DNA from: Hyphomicrobiaceae bacterium | Lineage (GTDB): Bacteria; Pseudomonadota; Alphaproteobacteria; Rhizobiales; Hyphomicrobiaceae | Direction of reading: 5' to 3' | NCBI GenBank assembly: GCA_020638035.1 | Contig: JACKJI010000017.1 | Location: 1-45,154 of the forward strand | Length of the DNA: 45,154 nt | Shown here: positions 9,206 through 18,237 of the stretch, in pieces | Layout of the letters: every line of letters starts with the position of its first letter | Position numbering within the stretch: position 1 is the first letter of the stretch | Notes under the pieces: model-generated | What the model was told of the DNA's origin: nothing | Seen by the model: the letters and a program-made list of their open reading frames with translations, nothing else | Database searches by the model: none | Position numbers and translations under genes: made by a program

Positions 9206-10090
9206 ATGAAGTATTCCATTTCGCACAAGACGACCTATTCGTATGGCTCGTCCGTGCACCAGTCCTACCACTTGTTGCATCTGACGCCCGCCGAGATCGG
9301 TCATCAACGGATCCTCCATCACAAGCTCAGCATCGCTCCGGCACCGAGCATGCGGGAAGATCGCCTCGACTACTTCGGCAACCCGGTCACGCTCCTCGCC
9401 ATCGAGGAAGAACACGACCGCCTGGTCGTGTCCGCCGAAAGCGAGATCGCGATCAGGAGGTACTTCGAGGGCGACTTCACATCGAGTCTGGACTGGCGAC
9501 TGATTGCATCGGGTGCCGCTTTGACCGGACAGACCGGCGCGAAGGACATCGTGCAGTTCGCCGCCCCTTCGCGGCACGGGCGGCGCATCCGCACGCTCGC
9601 CGACTATGCCGCAAGCTCGTTTCCGCCGGGTCGGCCCGTACTGGCGGCCTGCGAGGACCTGATGCAGCGCATCTATGAGCACGTCACGTTCGATCCGTCA
9701 GCGACCGACGTCTCGACGCCCGTGGAGCATGTTTTCAAGGAACGCCGCGGCGTATGCCAGGACTTCGCCCACCTCATGATTTCCGCGCTGCGCTCGCTCG
9801 GGCTGCCGGCGCGATATGTGAGCGGCTACATTCTCACGCATCCACCCGAGGGGCAGCCGAAGCTGCAGGGCGCGGATGCTTCTCATGCCTGGGTCTCGGT
9901 ATGGTCGCCGGAATTCGGCTGGGTGGAATTCGATCCGACAAACAACATCGTTCCGCGCGGCGAGCACATCGCCATCGCCTATGGCCGCGACTATGACGAC
10001 ATCAGCCCGATCAGCGGCGTGCTGCTGGGCGGTGGCACGCACGATGTCGACGTCGCGGTTGACGTCGTTCTGCTTGATTCCATTCCGTAG
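9206..10090 (+). CDS. Transglutaminase-like protein (peptidase-like)
   Basis: A 294-residue protein with a bacterial transglutaminase N-terminal domain (beta-rich, residues 1 to about 110) and a transglutaminase core. The triad is complete: Cys184 (RRGVCQDFAH), His227 (DASHAWVSVW) and Asp243 (VEFDPTNN). It resembles the N-terminal quarter of the large protein at 3124-6462, so the operon has two transglutaminase-like enzymes as well as two ATP-grasp/alpha-E pairs. It begins 14 bases after the fused gene and is the last gene of the operon; the next gene is convergent. In related gene clusters a proteasome-like peptidase (Anbu) can follow, but none is present here. Its substrate is unknown; hydrolysis or transfer of the product of the ligases is a reasonable inference. 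Confidence 0.93.
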   Translation: MKYSISHKTTYSYGSSVHQSYHLLHLTPAEIGHQRILHHKLSIAPAPSMREDRLDYFGNPVTLLAIEEEHDRLVVSAESEIAIRRYFEGDFTSSLDWRLIASGAALTGQTGAKDIVQFAAPSRHGRRIRTLADYAASSFPPGRPVLAACEDLMQRIYEHVTFDPSATDVSTPVEHVFKERRGVCQDFAHLMISALRSLGLPARYVSGYILTHPPEGQPKLQGADASHAWVSVWSPEFGWVEFDPTNNIVPRGEHIAIAYGRDYDDISPISGVLLGGGTHDVDVAVDVVLLDSIP

Positions 10091-10128
10091 GTGAGAGAAC
10101 AGAGCGCTCTGTCGCGCGCTGGATCGGA

Positions 10129-11049
10129 CTATCCGAGCGGTCGCCGATAGGATTCCGTGCGCTTCAGCCAGCCCTTCTCCCAGCGCCTATTGGGCGGATT
10201 GTTCCTAATCCTGCGCTTCAGAACGTAGCCAGCGGCATCGGCAAACTCGCCAAGCACGACAGCGGGCTCAACCGAAGCGCCCTTCATCTCCTGCAGCACG
10301 TGCTTCAACCCCCAGCCCTCGGGCACGCCCGTCTCCACGTTCGGATAGGTTTCGGACTCCGCGATCCCCTCGCCCTTGAAGTTGATGTAATCGATCAGCG
10401 GATAGAGATCGGGAGACGCTTCAGCAACGCGCCGGAACTGCGCTTTGACGTGCGTGCGGTCTTCTTCGTTGGCGAGGCTATTGACGATCTTGGGCAACGC
10501 CTCGTTCATGCGCGCGAGGAGATACTGGACCTGGAGCCCAACCGTATCATGCAGGAAGCCACGCAACTCCCGCATGCCAGCACCGTTGAATGCACGCTGG
10601 AACTCCTGTCGCGTCGTCCATGGACAAGGCGGCGCAGGGTCGCGGTCGAGCCACGCCGGAGGGTGCGCACCGTTCGCGCGCAGGAACGCGAGCATCTTGG
10701 GAAAGCTCTCCTGAAAGCGCGTCCTAAGCCCTTTCGGAAACCATATGAAGTGACCGATGCCGAGCGACATGAAGTCCTCCGCCTCGTTCCAAGCCGTGAT
10801 CATGTCGCGGTCGCCACCGGTTTCGTTGAGAAAGACCTGACGACCGACACGCGAGGCCACCTCGGGCGCAAGCTCTAGTCGCGGCATAAAGACCTCCACG
10901 GGTCGCGGCGGTTCAACGGCACGGGGCGGATGCCAGAGCTGAGGCGCCTGGCGACCCGGATCGGCGATTGCGCTAGACGAGACAATAAGGAACGCGGCTG
11001 CAAGCGCTGCACACCCAACCGGCATTGCCCCGAACATCCCACGTCGCAT
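10129..11049 (-). CDS. Secreted protein of unknown function, possibly lysozyme-like
   Basis: A 306-residue protein with a clear signal peptide (RR near the start, hydrophobic core CAALAAAFLIVSS, probable cleavage after AIA), so it acts in the periplasm or outside. The start is supported by AAGGA six bases before ATG. I do not recognise a named family. The segment from NETGG to GIGHFIW places a Glu about 19 residues before a GIGH motif, a spacing like the catalytic Glu and GxGH of phage-type lysozymes, and the C-terminus (RRWEKGWLKRTESY) resembles the Arg/Trp-rich end of such folds. This is only an inference; no enzyme activity can be claimed. It follows the symporter gene after 22 bases on the same strand and may be co-transcribed with polA and the symporter. 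Confidence 0.8.
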   Translation of the reverse strand: MRRGMFGAMPVGCAALAAAFLIVSSSAIADPGRQAPQLWHPPRAVEPPRPVEVFMPRLELAPEVASRVGRQVFLNETGGDRDMITAWNEAEDFMSLGIGHFIWFPKGLRTRFQESFPKMLAFLRANGAHPPAWLDRDPAPPCPWTTRQEFQRAFNGAGMRELRGFLHDTVGLQVQYLLARMNEALPKIVNSLANEEDRTHVKAQFRRVAEASPDLYPLIDYINFKGEGIAESETYPNVETGVPEGWGLKHVLQEMKGASVEPAVVLGEFADAAGYVLKRRIRNNPPNRRWEKGWLKRTESYRRPLG

Positions 11050-11071
11050 ACCCTATCCTTCTCCGACAGAT

Positions 11072-12562
11072 CTATCGGGCACCGACCCGCAGCAGGTGAC
11101 GCCGCGCGCCGCTAATTGCGAACGCGACCAGAACCGTCCATGCCGTACCGATGATCACCGCCCATGGCCAAGGCACCGGCTCAAGACCGAAGCCTAGTCC
11201 CGATTGCGTCAACAGCACGACAGCACCGATGCTCGTCAGCGCGGCGACGGCGCAGCCGATGTCGTCGACCTGGCGCGGTGCCAGCAAGGCCAGCAGGAAC
11301 AGGCCGAGCAGCGCACCGTAGGTGTAGCCCATCACCTGCAAGCCGAACCACAGGATCGACGGCTGCGCGCCGAAGCCGATGGCGATCACCGCCAGCACGA
11401 CGGAAAAGACGACCACCAGGAGCCGCGGACCAACAAGCGCACCATCCGCCTCGAGCCGGCGATCGCTCCGGCGCGTCAGGCCGAGATCGTAGTAGGCGGA
11501 CGAGGCAAGGCCGCTCAGGGCCGAATCGAGCGACGACATCGCCGCTGCAAGTAATGCTGCCACCAGCATACCGCGCAGGCCCGCGGGCAGCTCGTGCCGG
11601 ATGAAGTGCGGGAAGACGTAGTCGTGCCGGCCGTCGGCCACGAGGCTCGCCACCGCATCCTGCGGGAAGGCGGCATAGAACGCGAACAATGCCGCACCGA
11701 CGCTGAGGAACAGCGCCGTCGAGAATAGATCCGCCGCACCTGCCGCCATCACCGCGATGCGGGCGCGACGCGCATCGGGGCAGGCAAGGGCGCGCTGCGC
11801 GATGTCCTGATCGGCACCTCCCGTCGCGATGCCAAGCACGAATGCGAACAGGTTGCCCATCCAGAATGTCGTCGGGTCAGCCGCATCAAAGCGAAGATCG
11901 AGCACACGCAGCTTGTCGGCGGCGGCAGCGGTCGAAACCATCTCGCCAAGCCCGCCGGGGAGCGCCATGACGATGTAGACGAGCGCCGCAGCCGCCCCTG
12001 TCAGGAACAGCGCCAGTTGCAGCACGTCGGTCCAGATCACGGCACGGAGCCCGCCCGTCAGAACGTACAGAGCCGCCACACCGGCCATCATGACGACAGA
12101 CGTCGCCATTCCCAGATCGAAGAATACAGAGATGGCGATCGCGCATCCTGCCAGCCGCACTGCACTCGCCAGACAGCGGCTGACTATGAAGATAAGGGTA
12201 CCCGACAGCCGCGCGCTGCGGCCGATGCGGCGCTCCAGGTATTCGTAGACGGTGGCGACGCGCGCGGCATAGAACTCGGGGATAAGGGCGCGAGCGACCA
12301 CATAGGCAGCAAGGAACGAGCCGATCCAGAGTTGCATGTAGGCGAAGTTCCCGGCCATCGCCGCTCCGGGCACGCCGATGAACGTCAAGGCGGAAAGTTT
12401 CGTCGCCCATGTCGATGCCGCGACCGGCGCCCAGCCTTCACGCCGCCCGGCGAGGAAATAATCGTCCTCGCTGGAGCTGCTGCCTTTTCCGCCTGCCCTC
12501 CAGCCAAGTGCAAGCACGACGAGACCGTAGACAGCGATCACCGCCCAGTCGAGAGCCGCCAT
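11072..12562 (-). CDS. Sodium:solute symporter family protein
   Basis: A 496-residue integral inner-membrane protein with about 13 hydrophobic segments. The early part (DYFLAGRREGWAPVAASTWATKLSALTFIGVP) is the hallmark start of the SSS family: the F-L-A-G-R loop and the unwound first helix of the LeuT-like fold. Transport of a small organic solute driven by sodium is expected; the substrate cannot be told from sequence. GGGAGG lies seven bases before the ATG, so the start is well supported. It begins 15 bases after the polA stop on the same strand, so the two are probably co-transcribed, an unusual pairing that tells little about its substrate. Confidence 0.9.
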   Translation of the reverse strand: MAALDWAVIAVYGLVVLALGWRAGGKGSSSSEDDYFLAGRREGWAPVAASTWATKLSALTFIGVPGAAMAGNFAYMQLWIGSFLAAYVVARALIPEFYAARVATVYEYLERRIGRSARLSGTLIFIVSRCLASAVRLAGCAIAISVFFDLGMATSVVMMAGVAALYVLTGGLRAVIWTDVLQLALFLTGAAAALVYIVMALPGGLGEMVSTAAAADKLRVLDLRFDAADPTTFWMGNLFAFVLGIATGGADQDIAQRALACPDARRARIAVMAAGAADLFSTALFLSVGAALFAFYAAFPQDAVASLVADGRHDYVFPHFIRHELPAGLRGMLVAALLAAAMSSLDSALSGLASSAYYDLGLTRRSDRRLEADGALVGPRLLVVVFSVVLAVIAIGFGAQPSILWFGLQVMGYTYGALLGLFLLALLAPRQVDDIGCAVAALTSIGAVVLLTQSGLGFGLEPVPWPWAVIIGTAWTVLVAFAISGARRHLLRVGAR

Positions 12563-12577
12563 GTCAGCGCCTCCCGA

Positions 12578-15500
12578 TCAATGTGCCGCTTCCCAGTTGT
12601 CGGCGGCCTTGGCATCTACGTGGATCGGCACGGAGAACTGCACAGCCGGCAACGGAGCGCCTTCCATCACCTCGCGCGCGACGTTCAAGGTCTTTTCAAC
12701 CTCGCCTTCGCGCGCCTCGAAGATCAGCTCGTCATGCACCTGCAGGAGCATGCGCGCACTCTTCAGCTTGGCCGCAGCAAGTGCCGCCGGCATGCGCACC
12801 ATCGCACGGCGGATGATGTCGGCGGCCGAACCCTGGATCGGCGCATTGATCGCCGCGCGCTCGAGGAAACCGCGCATGGAGGGATTGCGCGTGTTGATCT
12901 CGGGATAATGCACGCGTCGGCCGAACACGGTCTCGACGTAGCCGTGCTCGTGGGCGAAGCGCTTCGTCTCGTCCATGTAGTCGCGGATGCCGGGGAAGCG
13001 CTTGAAATAGGTCTTGATGTAATCGCCCGCTTCCTCGCGCGAAATGCCGAGCTGGTTGGCGAGGCCGAATGCAGAAATGCCGTAGATGATGCCGAAGTTG
13101 ATCGCCTTGGCGCGGCGGCGCACCTCGGCCGGCATGTCCTTGACCGGCACGCCGAACATCTCCGACGCGGTCATCGCATGAATGTCGAGGCCATCGGCGA
13201 ACGCCTTCTTGAGCTGGGGAATGTCGGCGATGTGCGCGAGCACGCGCAGCTCGATCTGACTGTAATCCGCCGAGACGAGCTTGCAGCCCTGCTCCGCGAT
13301 GAAGGCCGTTCGGATCTCGCGACCTTCCTTGGTACGCACGGGAATGTTCTGCAGGTTCGGATCGGATGAGGCAAGCCGCCCGGTCGTCGTCGAGGCCAGC
13401 GCATAGCTCGTATGAATGCGCCCGGTGCTGGAATCGACGTGCTCGGGCAGCGCATCGGTGTAGGTCGAGCGCAGCTTGGTGAGCTGGCGCCATTCCAGCA
13501 TCGTGTTGATCAATTTGCGCGCGTCATCGGGCAGCTCTTCGTTGGCGGCTAGATCGTCAAGCAGTCCGGCGCGCGTCTCCCACTGCCCCGTCCGCGTCTT
13601 CTTGCCCCCCGGCAACTTCAAGCGATCAAACAGCAGCTCGCCGAGCTGCTTGGGCGAGGCGAGGTTGAAACGCTCGCCGCCGGCAAGCTGATAGACCTCC
13701 TCCTCGAGCGCGCCGATGCGCTGCGCGAACGTTCCCGACAGGCGCGACAGGATCTGCCGGTCGACCTTGATGCCGGCGTGTTCCATGTCGACGATCACGG
13801 GAAGCAACGGTCGCTCCAACCGCTCATAGACGGTTACCATGCCTTCAGCGACGAGCCGCGGCTTCAGCACCATCCAAAGCCGCAGTGTGATGTCGGCATC
13901 TTCAGCCGCATACTCTGCTGCCTTGTCGATCGGCACGGCGGCGAAGTTCTTTTCCGATTTCTTGCCACCGGGCGCATGCTGGATGACGTGGGAAAATGGA
14001 ATGCACGTGTGCTTCAGGTGTCGCTCCGACAGATCGTCCATGCCGTGTGAGCCGCGCCCACCGTCGAGCACGTAGGAAATCAGCATGGTGTCGTCGATCG
14101 GCGTGATATCGAGCCCGAGCTGCCTGAGGACGAGGGCGTCGTACTTGAGGTTCTGCCCGATCTTGAGAATGGACGGATCGGCGAGCAGCGGCTTCAACAC
14201 GGAAAGCGCATCGTTCACCGTGATCTGGCCTTCGACGCGCCCGCCACCGCCGAACAGGTCCTCGGCCCCTGCGACGTGACTGAGCGGCACGTAGCACGCA
14301 ACGCCAGGCTCGGTCGCCAGCGAGAGCCCGACCAGCTCCGCCCGCATTGCATCAAGACTCGTCGTTTCGGTGTCAAAGGCGAACCGGCCGGCATTGCGGC
14401 AGCGTGAGATCCAGCGCTTCAGGCTGTCGATGTCACGCACCGTCTCGTACTTGGCGCGATCGACCGGCACCGACCGTGCCTGCTCTGCCATGACGAGTGC
14501 TCCTGCTGCCGGCGTTCCCGCAGCAGCCTCGCCTTTCGCTGGCACCGCGACCGGCTTTGCAGCCGGCTGGCCCGCCGCACTGCTCTTATTCTCTCCCTTG
14601 TTTTTCAGGGATGCGCCGACCGACACCTCGGGCAACGCGCCGACATCCGCCCCCAGCGCCTCGGCGATGCGCCGCGTCAGCGTGGAGAATTCCATCGAGC
14701 GCAGAAATGCCAGCAGTGGGCCCGGCGTGGGGTCCTGTACACCGATCTCCTCGATCGGTGTCTTCACTGGCACATCCTGCGCAAGACGTACGAGTTCGCG
14801 GCTCACCCGCGCCTGATCGGCGAACTCGATCAACTTCTCGCGCCGCTTGGGTTGCTTGATCTCGCCGGCCCGCGCCAGCAGCGTATCGAGGTCCTCATAG
14901 GTATTGATCAGCTCGGCCGCCGTCTTCACGCCGATGCCCGGAACACCCGGCACGTTGTCGGTGGAATCGCCCGCCAACGCCTGCACGTCGACCACTTTTT
15001 CAGGCGGCACGCCGAATTTCTCCCGCACTTCGTCGGGGCCGAGTCGCTTGTTCTTCATGCCGTCGAACAAAACAACCCCGGGCCGCACGAGTTGCATGAG
15101 GTCCTTATCCGACGAGACGATCGTGACGTCGCCGCCCGCCTCCAGGACGTGTCGCGCATAGGTGGCGATGAGATCGTCGGCCTCGTATCCCTTCTGCTCG
15201 ATGCAGGCGACGTTGAACGCCTTCACCGCCTCGCGGATCAACGGGAACTGCGGGACGAGTTCCTCGGGTGGCGGTGGCCGGTTCGCCTTGTACTGGTCAT
15301 AGATGTCGTTGCGGAACGTTTTGGCGGAATGATCGAAGATCACCGCGATGTGCGTCGGCCGGTCCGACAGCTTGCTGTCACCCAACAGCTTCCACAGCAT
15401 CTGGCAAAAGCCATGCACCGCGCCGACCGGCAAGCCGTCGGACGGACGCGTCAGCGGAGGCAGAGCGTGGAAGGCTCGGAAAATGTAGCCCGACCCGTCG

Positions 15501-15670
15501 ACCAGGTAGACGTGCGAGCCCTTTGCTACCGGCACCCGCTCGCCGTCGGGCACGAAGCACTGCTCCGGCCGGCTATCGGCCTCAGGATCACGCGATGGCC
15601 CCCGACCACCGGCAGCGGCACCCTCAGGTGAATCCTTCGCGGACGTCGTATCGTTTGCTGTCTTGCTCAT
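12578..15670 (-). CDS. polA: DNA polymerase I
   Basis: A 1030-residue, three-domain DNA polymerase I for gap filling, primer removal and repair. Residues about 50-340 are the 5'-3' exonuclease (VYLVDGSGYIFRAFHALPPL; FGVPPEKVVDVQALAGDSTDN). A roughly 80-residue Ala/Pro-rich linker follows. Residues about 410-600 are the 3'-5' proofreading domain with intact motifs FDTETTSL, NLKYDALVL and YAAEDADITL, so proofreading should be active. The polymerase domain has motif A (SADYSQIELRVLAHIA), motif B (RRAKAINFGIIYGIS) and motif C (LQVHDELIFEA). The first 45 residues are a polar extension ahead of the normal family start, with no Shine-Dalgarno sequence before the ATG, so the true start could lie further in. 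Confidence 0.97.
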   Translation of the reverse strand: MSKTANDTTSAKDSPEGAAAGGRGPSRDPEADSRPEQCFVPDGERVPVAKGSHVYLVDGSGYIFRAFHALPPLTRPSDGLPVGAVHGFCQMLWKLLGDSKLSDRPTHIAVIFDHSAKTFRNDIYDQYKANRPPPPEELVPQFPLIREAVKAFNVACIEQKGYEADDLIATYARHVLEAGGDVTIVSSDKDLMQLVRPGVVLFDGMKNKRLGPDEVREKFGVPPEKVVDVQALAGDSTDNVPGVPGIGVKTAAELINTYEDLDTLLARAGEIKQPKRREKLIEFADQARVSRELVRLAQDVPVKTPIEEIGVQDPTPGPLLAFLRSMEFSTLTRRIAEALGADVGALPEVSVGASLKNKGENKSSAAGQPAAKPVAVPAKGEAAAGTPAAGALVMAEQARSVPVDRAKYETVRDIDSLKRWISRCRNAGRFAFDTETTSLDAMRAELVGLSLATEPGVACYVPLSHVAGAEDLFGGGGRVEGQITVNDALSVLKPLLADPSILKIGQNLKYDALVLRQLGLDITPIDDTMLISYVLDGGRGSHGMDDLSERHLKHTCIPFSHVIQHAPGGKKSEKNFAAVPIDKAAEYAAEDADITLRLWMVLKPRLVAEGMVTVYERLERPLLPVIVDMEHAGIKVDRQILSRLSGTFAQRIGALEEEVYQLAGGERFNLASPKQLGELLFDRLKLPGGKKTRTGQWETRAGLLDDLAANEELPDDARKLINTMLEWRQLTKLRSTYTDALPEHVDSSTGRIHTSYALASTTTGRLASSDPNLQNIPVRTKEGREIRTAFIAEQGCKLVSADYSQIELRVLAHIADIPQLKKAFADGLDIHAMTASEMFGVPVKDMPAEVRRRAKAINFGIIYGISAFGLANQLGISREEAGDYIKTYFKRFPGIRDYMDETKRFAHEHGYVETVFGRRVHYPEINTRNPSMRGFLERAAINAPIQGSAADIIRRAMVRMPAALAAAKLKSARMLLQVHDELIFEAREGEVEKTLNVAREVMEGAPLPAVQFSVPIHVDAKAADNWEAAH

Positions 15671-15867
15671 GGGGCGCGACTATAGGTGCTGCGACAGACC
15701 GGGTCAGCAGTCCATCTGCGGAGGCATCGCATCCATCCACCGCAGGCTCAGCGCACGCAACGGAGCCGTGTCGCCGGCCCCGTCGCGCAGGCATGGAGCG
15801 CCCCAAATCGTGGCCCGATTCCCTGCTGCAGCCCGCCGACGGATGTGCCCGTACTCATTTGGCCGCG

Positions 15868-16278
15868 TCACGCCCGCGCCGATGTCCCCCGCGCCAGCGC
15901 CCGCCTTGCCACGTCCGCCACACCTGACCAGGTCAGCGATGCGCTGCCTTCGGCTGCCTCGAGAATACGCTCGAGCGCCCAGCGCATTTCCGACATCCGC
16001 GATCCCTGCTGGTCGAGCATTGCGCGAAGCGCCTCAACCTCGGCCCGCCCCTCCTGCATCACAGCCATCACAACCCCCTCGATCTGCCCAAAAACAACCC
16101 AGTTCCCGCAGGCTTGGCACGGACCAGTCGCTACGTCCGGCGCCGCAAAGCTCCCCGCTCGCACACCGGTCTCCGCATCTGCGCGAGCCTGCCCTAGATC
16201 CATGTTTTTCATGGCTTTTGCGGGCGCCGGCAAGCCCAGGCTTGGCAACCTGTTGAGAGCCTGTTGAAAGGTGCGCAT
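15868..16278 (-). CDS. Hypothetical protein, doubtful
   Basis: A possible 136-residue protein that I do not recognise. The middle contains PCQACGNWVVFGQ and then a stretch rich in Glu, Arg, Ala and Met (about residues 70-108) that could form a helix or coiled coil, ending in a helical Ala/Arg-rich tail. The composition is more protein-like than the competing plus-strand frames over the same bases, which are Arg/Pro/Ser-rich and look like shadows. No Shine-Dalgarno sequence precedes the first ATG; starts at 16212 or 16203 are equally possible. It stands alone between polA and trmO, and the 197 bases on its polA side hold nothing I can identify. Confidence 0.42.
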   Translation of the reverse strand: MRTFQQALNRLPSLGLPAPAKAMKNMDLGQARADAETGVRAGSFAAPDVATGPCQACGNWVVFGQIEGVVMAVMQEGRAEVEALRAMLDQQGSRMSEMRWALERILEAAEGSASLTWSGVADVARRALARGTSARA

Positions 16279-16333
16279 GCAATCGGCCCGGGGGCGGCGA
16301 AGTCATCGCGCCAAGCGCCCGACATTCAATGCC

Positions 16334-16810
16334 TTATGGCCGGCTCGCGTGCGGAACCGAGTCCGACGACGCGAGATACGGTTTGAGATCGAGAAGCGGT
16401 GTCCCGTCGGCGCAGTCGATCGCGCGAATTGTGATCCGTCCGCCCTCGCGCGCCAGTACCTCAACCACCGCCAAGCCGATCGGGTTCGGCCGCACCGGCG
16501 AGCGCAATGCGAAGACGCCGGTCGGCTCGATTCGATGGGAGGGGTGCTGCACGACGAGGTCCCGGCGCGAACGATCGAGCCAATAGAGCGCGATGAGGTG
16601 CGAAAAGCCCTCGATTCCCCGAAGCCCGGCATCGAACGGGGGATCAACCTCGATCACGGCGGGCTCGGTTCGCTCTAGCGTGTTCTTGGGGCAGTCAGCA
16701 GGAGTCGGATAGGCGGTTCTGATGCGGCCGATGAAGATAAGCCGGGCATCCGGCGTTCCGGGCAGCGCGATGGCGACCTCGCCGGGACGCGGCGGCTTGA
16801 ACTCGGGCAT
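16334..16810 (-). CDS. trmO: tRNA (N6-threonylcarbamoyladenosine(37)-N6)-methyltransferase TrmO
   Basis: A 158-residue protein of the TrmO/TsaA family, which uses S-adenosylmethionine to methylate t6A at position 37 of certain tRNAs. The family core is plain: a beta-barrel start (LIFIGRIRTAY), GIEGFSHLIALYWLDRS, and the signature FALRSPVRPNPIGLAVVEVL followed by DGTPLLDLKPYL. The longer open frame starts at 16924, but GGAGG lies five bases before the ATG at 16810 and the 38 extra residues are not family-like, so 16810 is chosen. It is transcribed away from the tRNA-Arg gene on the other strand. Confidence 0.92.
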   Translation of the reverse strand: MPEFKPPRPGEVAIALPGTPDARLIFIGRIRTAYPTPADCPKNTLERTEPAVIEVDPPFDAGLRGIEGFSHLIALYWLDRSRRDLVVQHPSHRIEPTGVFALRSPVRPNPIGLAVVEVLAREGGRITIRAIDCADGTPLLDLKPYLASSDSVPHASRP

Positions 16811-16940
16811 CGAAACCTCCGGTGTGAACGTCAACCGGCCGGCTACCGAGGGGGCGTGCGTGGCAGGCGGCCAAGCGGCCGCGAATACGAGCGGTTTGCG
16901 GCGGCGCGACGAATGAGGTATCACAACGCCGCACCAGTAT

Positions 16941-17017
16941 GCACCCGTAGCTCAGCTGGATAGAGTGCTGCCCTCCGAAGGCAGAGGTCACAGGTTCGAA
17001 TCCTGTCGGGTGCGCCA
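16941..17017 (+). tRNA. tRNA-Arg(CCG)
   Basis: A complete 77-base cloverleaf with encoded CCA. The acceptor stem is GCACCCG/CGGGTGC, the D-arm GCTC...GAGT, the anticodon stem CTGCC/GGCAG with loop CTCCGAA (anticodon CCG at 16975-16977), the T-arm ACAGG/CCTGT with TTCGAAT, discriminator G and CCA at 17015-17017. A short T-run follows directly. The 285 bases up to the next gene hold only a small hairpin (arms at 17069-17075 and 17087-17093) and no recognisable gene. Confidence 0.97.
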
Positions 17018-17302
17018 TTTTTCTATACAAACCAATACCTTAAGAATGCGCGCCTGAAAAAGGCAGGTGCTTACGTGGGAAACTCGCGTAAGCAGACTGG
17101 TCGTTGCTGTGTGCTGAAACGGTATTGCCAGCCCGCTGAGGCTTTCCCGTGATACCGCAGCCGAAGCCGCACGTATTCAGCGGTCCCGCTTGCCATAAAT
17201 TCTCTACCCGTAGATTCGGGTCTCAATTGTCCCGCCGCCTGCGAAATCGCTGGCGACAAGATTGCCCGCTTTTCAAGACTGCTGGCTTGCCGTGAGCAGC
17301 GC

Positions 17303-18139
17303 CTACGGGATCGCTTCGATCAGCAGCTCGGCCACGGCGCGCACAGCGGGCGCGTCTTTCAGGTCGGTGTGGATGACCAGCCAGACAGGGCGTGGTTCGG
17401 GACGTTCGTCTGCGACGCGGATGAGGGTGGAGCATCGCTCCGCCATCACGCATGGCAGCAGCGCCACGCCCAGCCCGGCCTCGGCGGCAGCGCGCTGGCT
17501 GTGGAAGTCGCCGGTCAGAAGGTCGAGCGGCCGATCTGCGGCAAACTCTTCGAGCCAGCGCTGTTGCGGCACATGGGCGAGCGTTTCGTCAAAAGCGATG
17601 AAGCGCCATTGGGTCGACGGAAGTTCTGCAATGTCCGGGGCGGCATAGAGCGCAAACGCGACCGAACCGAGCCGGCGAATGACGTTCTGCCGCCCCTGCG
17701 GCTCGACCATGCGCACAGCGAGATCGGCCTCGCCGCTGTCGAGCGAGGCAAGATGCGAATTGGCGGACAGCACGATTTGCAGGTCCGGGTGTGCTTCGCG
17801 CAACGCGCGCAGGGCGGGAATTATGAGTTCGCTGACGAGCACCGGCGGCGCTGTCACCCTAACCCGTCCGGACAGCGTGCCTTGCGCGGCATGGGCGAGG
17901 CGCTCCACACGGTGCGCCCGCTGCTCCATCTCCAAGGCGATTTCCGCGATCTCCCGCCCCTTGTCGGTCAAGGGTGTGGAGCGCGCTAGACGTCGCACCA
18001 GCTTGTGGCCAAGGCTCTCCTCCAGGGCGGATACTCGGCGCGAGACGGTGGCATGGTTTACGCCGAGCGAGCGCGCCGCGCCGGCGAGCGACCCTTCACG
18101 CTGCAGCACCGCCAGAACGCGCAAGTCATCCCAGTTCAT
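17303..18139 (-). CDS. LysR-family transcriptional regulator
   Basis: A 278-residue DNA-binding regulator. Residues 1-60 form the LysR winged helix-turn-helix (FDDLRVL-like start NWDDLRVLAVLQREGSLAGA, then NHATVSRRVSALEESLG). Residues about 88-275 form the periplasmic-binding-protein-like effector domain (GRVRVTAPPVLVSELI). The gene is divergent from the aldo/keto reductase with a 98-base shared promoter region, so by LysR habit it most likely controls that gene and its own. The inducer is unknown. Confidence 0.93.
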   Translation of the reverse strand: MNWDDLRVLAVLQREGSLAGAARSLGVNHATVSRRVSALEESLGHKLVRRLARSTPLTDKGREIAEIALEMEQRAHRVERLAHAAQGTLSGRVRVTAPPVLVSELIIPALRALREAHPDLQIVLSANSHLASLDSGEADLAVRMVEPQGRQNVIRRLGSVAFALYAAPDIAELPSTQWRFIAFDETLAHVPQQRWLEEFAADRPLDLLTGDFHSQRAAAEAGLGVALLPCVMAERCSTLIRVADERPEPRPVWLVIHTDLKDAPAVRAVAELLIEAIP

Positions 18140-18237
18140 CTGATCATTATCGCACGGATGGCGTGCAGATATGAATAATTCTCAACAGAGCGCCTGCCTG
18201 TCAGACATTCCTGGGCATGACAGACAGGAGCAAAGCC
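18140..18237. promoter_or_regulatory. Divergent promoter region between LysR gene and aldo/keto reductase
   Basis: The 98 bases between the two start codons include a small inverted repeat GAAT-A-ATTC at 18173-18181 within an AT-richer stretch, a plausible part of a LysR operator. AGGAG at about 18226-18230 is the ribosome binding site of the reductase. The promoter assignment rests on gene layout and not on clear -35/-10 boxes. Confidence 0.4.

Noticed and set aside
12017..13369. 450-codon plus-strand open frame
   Set aside because: Runs antisense to the symporter and polA genes, both of which have full family motifs.
14852..15631. 259-codon plus-strand open frame
   Set aside because: Antisense to the 5'-3' exonuclease domain of polA; no protein-family features.
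17069..17093. Hairpin after tRNA-Arg as a terminator
   Set aside because: The stem is only seven base pairs with an 11-base loop and no T-run follows; it may be incidental.
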